In this document: positions 16,157 through 24,224 of the stretch, piece by piece
Layout: the number at the start of each line of letters is the position of its first letter
Numbering within the stretch: position 1 is the first letter of the stretch
Origin: Alphaproteobacteria bacterium
GTDB taxonomy: Bacteria > Pseudomonadota > Alphaproteobacteria > Rhizobiales > Beijerinckiaceae
Direction: 5' to 3'
NCBI GenBank assembly: GCA_016870035.1
Contig: VGCJ01000008.1
Span: forward strand, 1 to 46,722
DNA length: 46,722 nucleotides
The notes under the pieces: generated by a model
Database searches by the model: none
Told to the model about the DNA's origin: nothing
What the model saw: the letters and a program-made list of their open reading frames with translations, nothing else
Translations under genes and position numbers: made by a program

Positions 16157-17212
16157 ATGGCTCGCATTACAGCTCGTAAGCTTATTAAACGATATGGCGC
16201 CGTCCAAGCTGTTCATGGTATTGATTTCGATATTGCCGATGGTGAGTTTGTCGCCATTCTTGGGCCTTCCGGCTGCGGTAAGTCTTCGACCATGCGAATG
16301 ATAGCCGGGCTAGAGACGATATCTGACGGTGATATTTTATTCGACGGAAAGCCAGTCAATGATATTCGTGCGCGCGACCGAAATGTTGCGATGTCATTTG
16401 AGAATTACGCGCTTTATGCGCCTATAACAGTCTACGAAAACATCGCTTTTCCACTCCGCTCATCTGGCATGGATGAAAGCGAGATCGACAAGCAAGTTCG
16501 GTCCGTAGCTGATAAAATGGAGTTGACAGCAATCCTTGGGCTCAAACCTGGAGCTCTTTCGTCTGGTCAGGCGCAGCGTGTTGGCCTTGCAAGAGCTCTT
16601 GTACGTAAGCCTGCAGTATTCCTTCTGGATGAACCAATTAGCCATCTCGATACGCGTCAACGTTATCGGATGCGGCGCTTTATTAAATCGATCCACCAAG
16701 AATTCCGACATACGATGATCTATGTTACTCATGATCAGGAGGAAGCCCTTGCGCTTGCTGATCGAGTGATGGTCATGTCAGACGGCGAAATTCAGCAGCT
16801 TGCTACACCTGACGAGGTATACAGTCGCCCTGCTAATGCCTTTGTTGCAGGATTCGTAGGCGAGCCGCCGATCAATTTCCTTGATTTCCAATCGGATGGT
16901 GACCGAGCGATTATAATTGAGGGTAATCGGATCATGCTCTCAGATCATCACGTATCTAGGCTTGCTGAGATCGGGACGAAAGGTGTTGCTGCTGTTAGGC
17001 CACATTTTCTTTCACTCGGCGAGAATTCGACTGTGAAGTTTCTTGGCATTGGATTTATCACGGAAGAATTGCAGGACCACAACGAGATCTTTGTCGATAT
17101 TGGAAAAACGCGTGTCTCGCTTATTACTCCGCCGAACCAGCGAGTTAAGCGCGGTGAGGCAGTATCTATTTCGATTAATCCCGAGCATCTTCTGCTCTTT
17201 CCGACGCAGTAA
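16157..17212 (+). CDS. ABC transporter ATPase 2, degenerate signature (MalK/UgpC type)
   Basis: A 351-residue ATPase with the same architecture as its neighbour. Walker A is GPSGCGKSS (36-44), Walker B LLDE is intact (Glu159) and the switch His is present (VTHDQ, His192). The Q-loop Gln is again Glu (Glu82 in MSFENYALY) and the signature reads LSSGQ instead of LSGGQ (134-138). Paired with ATPase 1, the site using this protein's Walker A, Walker B and His would face the canonical signature of ATPase 1 and be active. The opposite site would be degenerate. I take the ATG at 16157, one base after the previous stop; the frame extends upstream to 15980 only across the preceding gene. Confidence 0.9.
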   Translation: MARITARKLIKRYGAVQAVHGIDFDIADGEFVAILGPSGCGKSSTMRMIAGLETISDGDILFDGKPVNDIRARDRNVAMSFENYALYAPITVYENIAFPLRSSGMDESEIDKQVRSVADKMELTAILGLKPGALSSGQAQRVGLARALVRKPAVFLLDEPISHLDTRQRYRMRRFIKSIHQEFRHTMIYVTHDQEEALALADRVMVMSDGEIQQLATPDEVYSRPANAFVAGFVGEPPINFLDFQSDGDRAIIIEGNRIMLSDHHVSRLAEIGTKGVAAVRPHFLSLGENSTVKFLGIGFITEELQDHNEIFVDIGKTRVSLITPPNQRVKRGEAVSISINPEHLLLFPTQ

Positions 17213-17232
17213 TCCGAAAGAGGGTCTTAGAC

Positions 17233-18834
17233 ATGCATTATGATTTTGTGATTGTCGGAGGAGGATCTTCCGGATCGCTCGTTGCTGGAAAGCTTGCCGA
17301 GGCAGGTGCACGAGTGCTCGTGCTAGAAGCCGGTGGATCCGACCGCAATCCACTCATCCAGATTCCTGCTGGTTTCGTCAAACTTCTAGGTGTAGCACGC
17401 TATATGTGGTTCTACCAGTCCAGCGTTCAGCAACGGCTTAAGGGACGGCAGCCAGTGGTTCCGACAGGTCGTGTTATTGGGGGCGGCTCTTCAGTAAACG
17501 CTATGGTCTATATTCGTGGTCAAGCAACGGACTACCTGCCGTGGGTAAATGCGACTGGCGATGAAGGCTGGGGTTGGCCGGCATTGCTGCGGCGATTTAA
17601 GGCGATGGAGAACAATAATCGTTTTAACAATGAACTTCATGGAGTTGGGGGGCCACTGTCTGTATCCGATCCGGTTCACGTATGCGAATTAAGTCGTGCT
17701 TATGTGATGGCGGCACAAGAGGCGGGTATTCCGTTCACGCCTGATTTCAACGGTCCCCGTCAAGCGGGAACGGGCTACTTCCAGCTTACTATACGTAATG
17801 GTCGGCGCTGCTCGGCTGCTGATGCGTTTTTACACCCAGCAAAGAACACTGGCAGACTGGAGGTCCTTACTGGGTGTCTTGTCCACAGGATCTTGATTGA
17901 AAACGGGCGAGCGACCGGTGTTGAGTATTCTCGGGAAGGGCGAACCGAAACTGTGAAGAGTGATCGTGAAGTTATATTGTGTGCGGGAGCGGTCGCCACG
18001 CCAAAAATTCTAATGTTGTCTGGCATCGGTCCGCATTTCCACCTTCGCGACATGGGCGTGGCCACTAAGGTTGATCTAGATGGCGTTGGTCAGAACCTCC
18101 AGGACCACACTGAAGTTCCGGTGCTCGCATTTTGTAACGGGCCTTACGGTTACTTTGGTCAAGACCGTGGGTTTAACCAAATACGCAACGGACTTCAGTA
18201 TCTCCTATTCAAGTCCGGACCGGTTGCATCTAACGGGGTTGAAGCTTGCTCATTTTTTGACCCCGATGATCTGACGGCTGAAGCAAAAATCCAGCAGTTT
18301 TGCGTTCCTTCAGTCTATCTCGAACCAGGAACTACGGACCTGAAACCAACCTACGGCGTCACTCTCAATTCATGTGTGCTTAGGCCCGGCTCGAAGGGAT
18401 CTGTGCGTCTTGCCACTTCAAATCCGAAAGATCAGCCAATTGTCGACCCGAATTATTTTGAGGATCCTGAAGACCTGCGGCTCTCCATCGGAGGCCTCCG
18501 GCAGGCGCGTCGGATTCTTGCATCAAAGCCGTTGCGCAACATGATCGATCGGGAAATTTTCCCCGGATCAGTAAGCGATACTGATGAGGCGTTGGCCGAC
18601 CATGCGCGCCGGTTCGTCAAGACCGTTTATCATCCTGTTGGCACTGCCCGGATGGGCCGCGAAGATGACGCAATGGCAGTAGTTAGCTCGAATCTTAAAG
18701 TTAAAGGGGTTGATCATTTGCGTGTCGCGGATGCTTCGGTTATGCCAACAATTATTTCAGGCAATACCAATTCAACTACACTGGCGATCGCGGACCGCGC
18801 CGTATCGTTCATTCTGAATGGTCATGCGGATTGA
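17233..18834 (+). CDS. GMC-family FAD oxidoreductase (choline/alcohol dehydrogenase-like)
   Basis: A 533-residue flavoprotein. The N-terminal FAD-binding motif is VGGGSSGSLVAGKLAE, followed by VLVLEAGG and the GMC signature GRVIGGGSSVNAMVYIRG. A second signature, GAVATPKILMLSGIGP, lies near residue 255. The C-terminal catalytic pair is His467 (YHPVGTARMG) and the Asn of GNTNS near residue 513. GMC enzymes oxidise primary alcohols to aldehydes, passing electrons to quinones, cytochromes or oxygen. It lies 20 bases after ATPase 2 and before the regulator, so the imported compound or a downstream alcohol is its likely substrate. The exact substrate is unknown. Confidence 0.9.
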   Translation: MHYDFVIVGGGSSGSLVAGKLAEAGARVLVLEAGGSDRNPLIQIPAGFVKLLGVARYMWFYQSSVQQRLKGRQPVVPTGRVIGGGSSVNAMVYIRGQATDYLPWVNATGDEGWGWPALLRRFKAMENNNRFNNELHGVGGPLSVSDPVHVCELSRAYVMAAQEAGIPFTPDFNGPRQAGTGYFQLTIRNGRRCSAADAFLHPAKNTGRLEVLTGCLVHRILIENGRATGVEYSREGRTETVKSDREVILCAGAVATPKILMLSGIGPHFHLRDMGVATKVDLDGVGQNLQDHTEVPVLAFCNGPYGYFGQDRGFNQIRNGLQYLLFKSGPVASNGVEACSFFDPDDLTAEAKIQQFCVPSVYLEPGTTDLKPTYGVTLNSCVLRPGSKGSVRLATSNPKDQPIVDPNYFEDPEDLRLSIGGLRQARRILASKPLRNMIDREIFPGSVSDTDEALADHARRFVKTVYHPVGTARMGREDDAMAVVSSNLKVKGVDHLRVADASVMPTIISGNTNSTTLAIADRAVSFILNGHAD

Positions 18835-18844
18835 GGTTTTAAAC

Positions 18845-19510
18845 ATGGCCGAGGCTAGCGCAAAAATAGAGCGACCACGACAAGTTTCCGAACTCGTACT
18901 GGAGCGCCTGCGCCGCGATATAATTGAGAATCGATTTTCTCTCGGTGAGAAGATATCTGAAGCCCAGTTGTCTGAACTCTATGGTGTAACAAAAGCACCA
19001 ATTCGCTCTGCCTACATTCGCCTTCAGGGGGAAGGGCTAATCGACATCCGCCCGCAATCCGGAACGTTCGTCTTTCGCCCCACGGCCGATGAATTAAGGG
19101 CGTTGTGCGAACTGCGCACTGCTCTTGAAATCGAGGCCGTCCGGTTGGCGATGAGCCGTGATGCAGTGGGACTTGAGGCTGACTTCTTACGCATTTGCAA
19201 TGCGATGGATAATGCGCTTCGTGTACGCTCTCATGACATATATCAACAACTTGATACCGAGCTTCACCTTTGCATCATCGGTAGAGCTGGCTCACCGCTT
19301 CTTGACAAGACTTATCGCAGCCAAGTCAATAGTTGCTTTGCAGCTTTGCGTTGGCGTTTTTCTCGCGACGAGCAGCATACCTCAAACTCAATTTCCGAAC
19401 ATATGGCGCTACGCGAGGCTGTAGTTACGCGTGATACGCCAAAGATGCAGGCCCTACTGCGTGCGCACATTGGATACACAGAAAATTATTACGCTCGGAT
19501 CGTGATGTGA
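18845..19510 (+). CDS. GntR-family regulator with FCD ligand domain
   Basis: A 221-residue transcription factor. The N-terminal winged helix reads LVLERLRRDIIENRFSLGEK, then AQLSELYGVTKAPIRSAYI and the wing QGEGLIDIRPQSGTFVF. The C-terminal FCD domain has metal/ligand residues in DTELHLCIIG, SEHMALREAV and RAHIGYTENYY. FCD regulators usually repress until an organic acid or sugar-acid ligand binds. I choose the ATG at 18845 with GAGG about 8 bases upstream; it follows the GMC gene by ten bases. ACATGT-centred sites at 11473, 11575 and 19557 are candidate operators. It probably controls the whole island cassette. Confidence 0.9.
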   Translation: MAEASAKIERPRQVSELVLERLRRDIIENRFSLGEKISEAQLSELYGVTKAPIRSAYIRLQGEGLIDIRPQSGTFVFRPTADELRALCELRTALEIEAVRLAMSRDAVGLEADFLRICNAMDNALRVRSHDIYQQLDTELHLCIIGRAGSPLLDKTYRSQVNSCFAALRWRFSRDEQHTSNSISEHMALREAVVTRDTPKMQALLRAHIGYTENYYARIVM

Positions 19511-19556
19511 TCGCTTATCTATAAAATGCCGCGCATGAGTAAATTACTTATTTAAC

Positions 19557-19566
19557 AAACATGTTA
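19557..19566 (+). promoter_or_regulatory. Putative third GntR operator
   Basis: AAACATGTTA, sharing the AACATGT core of the two sites in the divergent promoter region. It lies 23 bases before the cupin start codon and just after the regulator gene, so it could control the downstream enzyme genes separately. Confidence 0.4.
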
Positions 19567-19588
19567 CCTGTCAAAATAGGAACTCTAT

Positions 19589-20116
19589 ATGCCACTCGAA
19601 AAAGCAGACGAGACACCCCTGGTTCCCTACCAGCACCCTAATCCCAAGGACGCACTTCATGAAATCGTCATTCCAAAAGCCATTCCGGATGATGATCGAT
19701 TGTGGGTACCCCAGGCAGATAACGTTTGGTTTCGACCGTTATGCCTTAATCGTTCTCAGGGCTACTGGATGAATCTTCTTAAGGTCCGTCGTTCGGGCGT
19801 TTTATCCCGCCATCGTCATCCGCAATCCGTTCATGGATTCGTATTGAAGGGCAGGTGGCATTACCTCGAGCACGACTGGATGGCGGAGGAGGGAAGTTAT
19901 GTATTTGAGCCACCTGGTGAGACACATACGCTTGTAGTTCCGGATGGCGTAGAGGAAATGATCACATATTTCCAAGTTAACGGCATAATGTATTACGTCG
20001 ATCCGTGGGGTAAGTCGCTTGGCTACGAAGACGTCTTTACCAAGATCGATATGTGTAGACGTCATTTCGAAGCCGTAGGCCTTGGCGCCGATTTCATCAA
20101 CCAATTCATACGCTGA
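19589..20116 (+). CDS. Cupin, 2,4'-dihydroxyacetophenone dioxygenase-like
   Basis: A 175-residue cupin. The metal-binding pattern is RHRHPQSVHGFVLKG (His75, His77, with His82 close by) and FEPPGETHTLVVP (Glu111, His113). The overall sequence, including LWVPQADNVWFRPLCLNRSQG, matches proteins named 2,4'-dihydroxyacetophenone dioxygenase. The characterised enzyme uses non-haem iron and O2 to cleave the C-C bond between a ketone and a hydroxymethyl group, releasing formate. Many relatives have unknown substrates, so the substrate here may be an aliphatic alpha-hydroxyketone. It is the first gene of the second part of the island operon, 11 bases before gloA. Confidence 0.8.
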   Translation: MPLEKADETPLVPYQHPNPKDALHEIVIPKAIPDDDRLWVPQADNVWFRPLCLNRSQGYWMNLLKVRRSGVLSRHRHPQSVHGFVLKGRWHYLEHDWMAEEGSYVFEPPGETHTLVVPDGVEEMITYFQVNGIMYYVDPWGKSLGYEDVFTKIDMCRRHFEAVGLGADFINQFIR

Positions 20117-20127
20117 GGAGTAATGCC

Positions 20128-20538
20128 ATGCAGAAGCTGCGCATGATGCACACTATGCTGCGCGTCAAGGATCTTGACGCATCAATCGCGTTCTACACTC
20201 AACTGTTGGGTATGACGCTTATAAAAAAGCTCGACTTTCCTGAGGGTAAATTCACGCTCGCTTTTGTTGGCTATGGTCCAGAAGAGAGCAACACAGTAAT
20301 CGAGCTCACGTATAATTATGATCACGGTCCCTACGATCTCGGCTCCGGCTACGGTCACATCGCACTAGAAACATCTGATATTTATGCCACTGCCGAAGTA
20401 TTAAGGGCAGGCGGTGCAGTGATTACCCGCGAGCCTGGTCCAATGAAGCATGGCAAGACGCACATAGCCTTCCTCAAGGATCCTGACGGATACCTTATCG
20501 AACTTGTGCAGCCCGAATGGCTAGAGGGACGGGGCTAA
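20128..20538 (+). CDS. gloA: Lactoylglutathione lyase (glyoxalase I)
   Basis: A 136-residue VOC-fold enzyme. All four metal ligands of E. coli GloA (His5, Glu56, His74, Glu122) are found at a constant offset: His8, Glu59, His77, Glu125. Motifs HTMLRVKDLDASIAFY, TVIELTYNYD, GYGHIAL and AFLKDPDGYLIEL are standard. It isomerises the hemithioacetal of methylglyoxal and glutathione to S-lactoylglutathione. Its presence in a diol cassette suggests that a 2-oxoaldehyde such as methylglyoxal arises during catabolism. Its TAA overlaps the gldA-like ATG by one base. Confidence 0.93.
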   Translation: MQKLRMMHTMLRVKDLDASIAFYTQLLGMTLIKKLDFPEGKFTLAFVGYGPEESNTVIELTYNYDHGPYDLGSGYGHIALETSDIYATAEVLRAGGAVITREPGPMKHGKTHIAFLKDPDGYLIELVQPEWLEGRG

Positions 20539-21620
20539 TGTTGCGGACAGCGGTCTTCCCCGGTCGATATTTGCAGGGTCCTCGTGCGCTCAGTTTTTTT
20601 GGAGAGGAAACAGCACGTCTTGGTCGTCGTCCGGTAATTTTCATTGATCGTAACGTGCCGGTAAACGTAATTGAAATGATAGGTCGAGATCTTGTTGAGA
20701 CGGTTGTACGACAAGTTGAGCCGACGTGCACGCTGGCTGCCATAGATGCGGCTGTTGATGTAGCTCGGGAAGTTGGTGCCGACGTTGTAGCCGGTATGGG
20801 CGGTGGTAAAGTTATTGATCTCGGCCGAGCGGCCGCAGACAATCTCTCGCTATCTTACGTCGCCATTCCTACCGTCGCTGCATCAGATGCGCCATGCTCA
20901 TCTCTTGCTGTTATTTATGACGAGAATGGCAAGGTGCTCAATGACCGTTTTGTTCGCTCAAATCCGAGACTTGTGATCGTCGATAGCAACGTGATTGCAG
21001 GAGCCCCGCCGCGCTTCTTTGCTTCCGGAATTGGTGATGCACTTGCCACATATTACGAAGCTCTAGCATGCCACCGCTCTGGGGCGACCAATATGTGTGG
21101 CGGCCGGGCCACTGAGATGGCTATGGCTATCGCAAAGCTTTGTCGAGACATTGTTGTTTCAAAGGGTGCCGATGCAATGGCGGAGTGTCGATCTGGACGA
21201 CCAGGCTCTGCTTTTGAATCGGTTCTTGAGGCCAACATCCTATTGTCGGGAATCGGCTTCGAGTCTGGCGGGGTTGCTGCCGCTCACGCCATACACCATG
21301 GGTTAGCTGAATGCTATGAAACGCATCATGCACTACACGGGGAAAAGGTAGCGTTTGGGGTTTTGGTCGAACTTGCGCTCAACAATGCAACGGACAGCGA
21401 GATTTTCGAAATAGCTAAATTTAACATTAGTGTTGGTCTTCCTGTGACACTCGGGGAACTTGGGATATCTGACATCGCAACAGCCCTTCCCATAATTGTT
21501 AAAAGGGCTACGCGAGCCGGCGAGATTATTTTTAATGAACCGATCGAAATCACGCCAGAACGCGTGGCTGATGCCATCCGTCGAGCTGAGCAGATCGGGC
21601 AAACATTACGGGCTCAATAA
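20538..21620 (+). CDS. gldA: Glycerol dehydrogenase-like metal-dependent alcohol dehydrogenase
   Basis: A 360-residue member of the iron/zinc-containing polyol dehydrogenases. The NAD-binding motif GMGGGKVIDLGRAAAD lies at about residues 86-102. The metal ligands of bacterial glycerol dehydrogenase correspond to Asp167 (SGIGDAL), His250 (AAAHAIHHGL) and His267 (HALHGEK). Such enzymes oxidise the secondary hydroxyl of glycerol or 1,2-propanediol to dihydroxyacetone or hydroxyacetone. The start is the ATG at 20538 (MLRTAVFPG), overlapping the gloA stop (TAATG). In this island it could make the alpha-hydroxyketone that the upstream cupin cleaves; that is inference. Confidence 0.88.
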   Translation: MLRTAVFPGRYLQGPRALSFFGEETARLGRRPVIFIDRNVPVNVIEMIGRDLVETVVRQVEPTCTLAAIDAAVDVAREVGADVVAGMGGGKVIDLGRAAADNLSLSYVAIPTVAASDAPCSSLAVIYDENGKVLNDRFVRSNPRLVIVDSNVIAGAPPRFFASGIGDALATYYEALACHRSGATNMCGGRATEMAMAIAKLCRDIVVSKGADAMAECRSGRPGSAFESVLEANILLSGIGFESGGVAAAHAIHHGLAECYETHHALHGEKVAFGVLVELALNNATDSEIFEIAKFNISVGLPVTLGELGISDIATALPIIVKRATRAGEIIFNEPIEITPERVADAIRRAEQIGQTLRAQ

Positions 21621-21622
21621 CC

Positions 21623-22354
21623 ATGGGTTTCTGGCCAAATGACTGCTTTGCTGGGGCGTCGGTCTTAGTCGTCGGAGGCACCTCCGGCATCGGCGCCGCA
21701 ATTGCGGAAGCATTCGCTTCCGAAAGAGCTGAAGTCACCGTGACCGGCGTGAACGATCGGGAGGTTAAGGCATATGCTGGTCCGACATCGGTTAAAGCTG
21801 TCCGGCTTGACGTACGTAGCTCAGAGGATGTTAGCGACTTAATTGGAAGCTTCAAAAGGCTTGACCATGTTGTAAACTGCGCTGGTGTAATCCGTCGTAC
21901 GGAAGAACTAGATCCTGCCGTTTTCGCAGATGTAATTGACATTAACCTCAATGGCTCGATGCGAGTATGCGCAGCGGCTCGACCATTGCTCGCTCGCCAG
22001 GGTGGAACCATTACTAACACGGCTTCCATGCTATCGTTTTTTGGCAGTGGTGTGGTTCCAGGTTACTCCTCGTCTAAGGGTGGTATCGCTCAAATGACGA
22101 AATCCCTCGCGCTTGCGTACGCTGCGGATGGCATCCGTGTGAATGCTATTGCACCCGGTTGGATTGCGACTCCTCTTACTCAGGCGCTTCGGAACGACCC
22201 AGTTCGAAATGGTGAAATCATTTCCCGTACTGCGCTCAAGCGCTGGGGCGAGCCTAAGGATTTAGCCGGTGGAGTTCTTTATCTTGCCTCGCCTATAGCG
22301 GCCTATGTCACGGGTTCGGTGCTGGTAATTGATGGAGGATATCTTGTGAGTTAA
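21623..22354 (+). CDS. Short-chain dehydrogenase/reductase 1
   Basis: A 243-residue classical SDR. The cofactor motif is VGGTSGIGAAIAEAF (TGxxxGIG type), followed by NCAGVIRR and the active-site set Ser (NTASMLSF), then YSSSKGG with catalytic Tyr and Lys; IAPGWIATPL follows. It oxidises or reduces a hydroxyl/carbonyl using NAD(P)(H), probably on a cassette intermediate. It begins two bases after the gldA-like stop. The SDR downstream is a clear paralog, sharing ARPLLA, ASMLS, GIRVNAIAPGWI and IDGGY blocks. Substrate unknown. Confidence 0.9.
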   Translation: MGFWPNDCFAGASVLVVGGTSGIGAAIAEAFASERAEVTVTGVNDREVKAYAGPTSVKAVRLDVRSSEDVSDLIGSFKRLDHVVNCAGVIRRTEELDPAVFADVIDINLNGSMRVCAAARPLLARQGGTITNTASMLSFFGSGVVPGYSSSKGGIAQMTKSLALAYAADGIRVNAIAPGWIATPLTQALRNDPVRNGEIISRTALKRWGEPKDLAGGVLYLASPIAAYVTGSVLVIDGGYLVS

Positions 22355-22355
22355 G

Positions 22356-22387
22356 CGCCTCTTGAGACATCCATTTTCCAAGGGGCG
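22356..22387 (+). promoter_or_regulatory. Stem-loop between the two SDR genes
   Basis: CGCCTCTTG (22356-22364) pairs with CAAGGGGCG (22379-22387), with one G-T pair and a 14-base loop. No T-run follows, so it is unlikely to be a full terminator. It may modulate expression between the two SDR genes. Confidence 0.4.
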
Positions 22388-22469
22388 GAGAAGATAAATA
22401 ACATAACGAATATTGATGTATAACTTTGCCAATTATCGCTTCATATCACCTATGACGGAGAGAGATAAA

Positions 22470-23231
22470 ATGTCGATTGAAATGTCAATTACCAGCAATA
22501 GGGCTACAACTTTCCGCACGGATCTATTCTCTGGTTGCAACGTTCTGGTGATAGGGGCATCTACAGGTATAGGAGCTGCTATTGCCCGTGCTTTTAAGGC
22601 GCATGGTGCAGATGTCACCGTTACTGGGAGCCGATTAGAGAAACTCAAATGGTGCGCTTCCGAGGGAATCCATAGCTGGGTCAATGATGTGCGTTCCGAC
22701 TCAGATTGCGAAAGCCTTCTGGCACAGTTCAAGCGACTCGACGTTTTAGTTACGGCCGCGGGGATTGTTCGACGTGTCGATGAATACGACATGGCAGTGT
22801 TTCGTGATGTCATGGAAGTTAATCTCTTTGGTACGGCGCGTTTTGCGCTTGCTGCACGTCCGCTACTCGCTCAAACTAAAGGATCAATAATTACCATCGC
22901 TTCGATGCTTTCGACTTTTGGCGACCGGCTTGTACCTGCATATGCCGCGTCCAAGGGAGGTGTTACGCAACTCACCAAATCGTTAGCGATCGAATATGCA
23001 AGCGAAGGAATTAGAGTCAACGCGATTGCACCCGGCTGGATCGAAACACCTCTAACTGAAGCTTTATGGAACGACGATCATATCGGGGGCGCAATTGCGT
23101 CTCGGACCGCAACCAAAACATGGGGTAAACCGGAGGATATCGCCGCCGGTGCTTTGTTTCTTGCTTCGCCGGCAGCATCCTACATCACAGGATCTACGCT
23201 AACCATTGATGGAGGTTATTCGATATCATGA
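22470..23231 (+). CDS. Short-chain dehydrogenase/reductase 2
   Basis: A 253-residue SDR with the cofactor motif VIGASTGIGAAIARAF, the active-site Ser in TIASMLSTFG, catalytic YAASKGG and IAPGWIETPL. It is a paralog of the SDR just upstream, most likely from tandem duplication followed by divergence. I choose the ATG at 22470 (MSIEMSITS) because GGAGAGA lies about 5 bases upstream; the frame is open to 22413. Its stop overlaps the next ATG (ATGATG). Two related SDRs in one pathway usually act on successive or stereoisomeric substrates, but this is not shown by the sequence. Confidence 0.9.
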   Translation: MSIEMSITSNRATTFRTDLFSGCNVLVIGASTGIGAAIARAFKAHGADVTVTGSRLEKLKWCASEGIHSWVNDVRSDSDCESLLAQFKRLDVLVTAAGIVRRVDEYDMAVFRDVMEVNLFGTARFALAARPLLAQTKGSIITIASMLSTFGDRLVPAYAASKGGVTQLTKSLAIEYASEGIRVNAIAPGWIETPLTEALWNDDHIGGAIASRTATKTWGKPEDIAAGALFLASPAASYITGSTLTIDGGYSIS

Positions 23232-24223
23232 TGCAAGCTATTGTATGCGATCGCCCCGTGGATGACCTTTCTACGACAACCTTGACGACCACATCAATTC
23301 CGGAACCTGGTGAGGGTGAGGTCCGAGTGCGAGTCCAGGTGGCCGCCCTTAACCCGGTTGATTGGAAGCTTTGTGCTGGCGTCGCTCCTTGGTGGAAGGA
23401 GCCAAGGGTAGTTGGTCTGGATGCCGCTGGAATCATTGATAAAGTTGGAACTGGTGTGACTGAATTCTCGCCAGGCGAAAGTGTGGTTTGGCATGGTAAT
23501 CTCAATCGAAACGGCGTCTTTGCTGAATACGCAACGACACCTGCACATGTGTTAAGTCGCATTCCTCCTGGTGTTGCTTTCAACGCAGCGGCCGCGCTTC
23601 CCTGCGCCGGGATCACAGCCTATCAGGCGCTCGTGCGTAAAATTAAGCTTTCTCCTGAACAGACCATAGTTATTCAAGGAGCAACGGGCGGCGTAGGCGG
23701 CTTTGCTGTCCAAATCGCACGCAATATAGGCTCTCGAGTCATTGCTCTCGCCAAACCAGAAAAGTTTGAGCGTGCACGAAGCCTTGGAGCGGACGAGGTA
23801 CTGGACTACCGACGCGACGACCTTCGCACAGCTATTCGTGAAATTACCCAAGGTCGGGGCGCGGATGCCATGCTTGAAGTGGTCAATCCGAAGGATGCCC
23901 GAAAGTCGCTAGATCTCTTATGTTACAATGGGCATCTCGCATCGATTGATCCGCTACCCGATCTTTCCCTAACGCCGCCCTACACTTATGCGGCATCGAT
24001 CCATGAAGTTGCTCTCGGTGGTGCTTATGGCGCCGGTGATCTCATCACGCAGCGTGATTTTTCGGTGATGGGAAATGCGCTTCTAAAATGGCTAACCGAA
24101 GGGATGATCGATCCAATGATCGAGCACAGGATCGATATGTCCGAGGTCCCAGATTTTCTGAACCGTCTTCGCCGCCGCGCCTACGACGGCAAGGCGGTCG
24201 TCATGATTGGAAATGGAGCATGA
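23228..24223 (+). CDS. MDR-family NADPH:quinone oxidoreductase-like protein
   Basis: A 331-residue medium-chain dehydrogenase/reductase of the zinc-free quinone-reductase branch. Visible are the GroES-like N-terminal fold (VAALNPVDWKLCAG), GLDAAGIIDKVGTGV, ALPCAGITAYQAL and the NADPH motif GATGGVGGFAVQIAR near residue 155; structural zinc cysteines are missing. It reduces quinones or alpha,beta-unsaturated carbonyls with NADPH. It overlaps the SDR 2 stop. In this pathway it may reduce an enone or oxidise an alcohol; the exact role is unknown. Confidence 0.85.
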   Translation: MMQAIVCDRPVDDLSTTTLTTTSIPEPGEGEVRVRVQVAALNPVDWKLCAGVAPWWKEPRVVGLDAAGIIDKVGTGVTEFSPGESVVWHGNLNRNGVFAEYATTPAHVLSRIPPGVAFNAAAALPCAGITAYQALVRKIKLSPEQTIVIQGATGGVGGFAVQIARNIGSRVIALAKPEKFERARSLGADEVLDYRRDDLRTAIREITQGRGADAMLEVVNPKDARKSLDLLCYNGHLASIDPLPDLSLTPPYTYAASIHEVALGGAYGAGDLITQRDFSVMGNALLKWLTEGMIDPMIEHRIDMSEVPDFLNRLRRRAYDGKAVVMIGNGA

Positions 24224-24224
24224 C

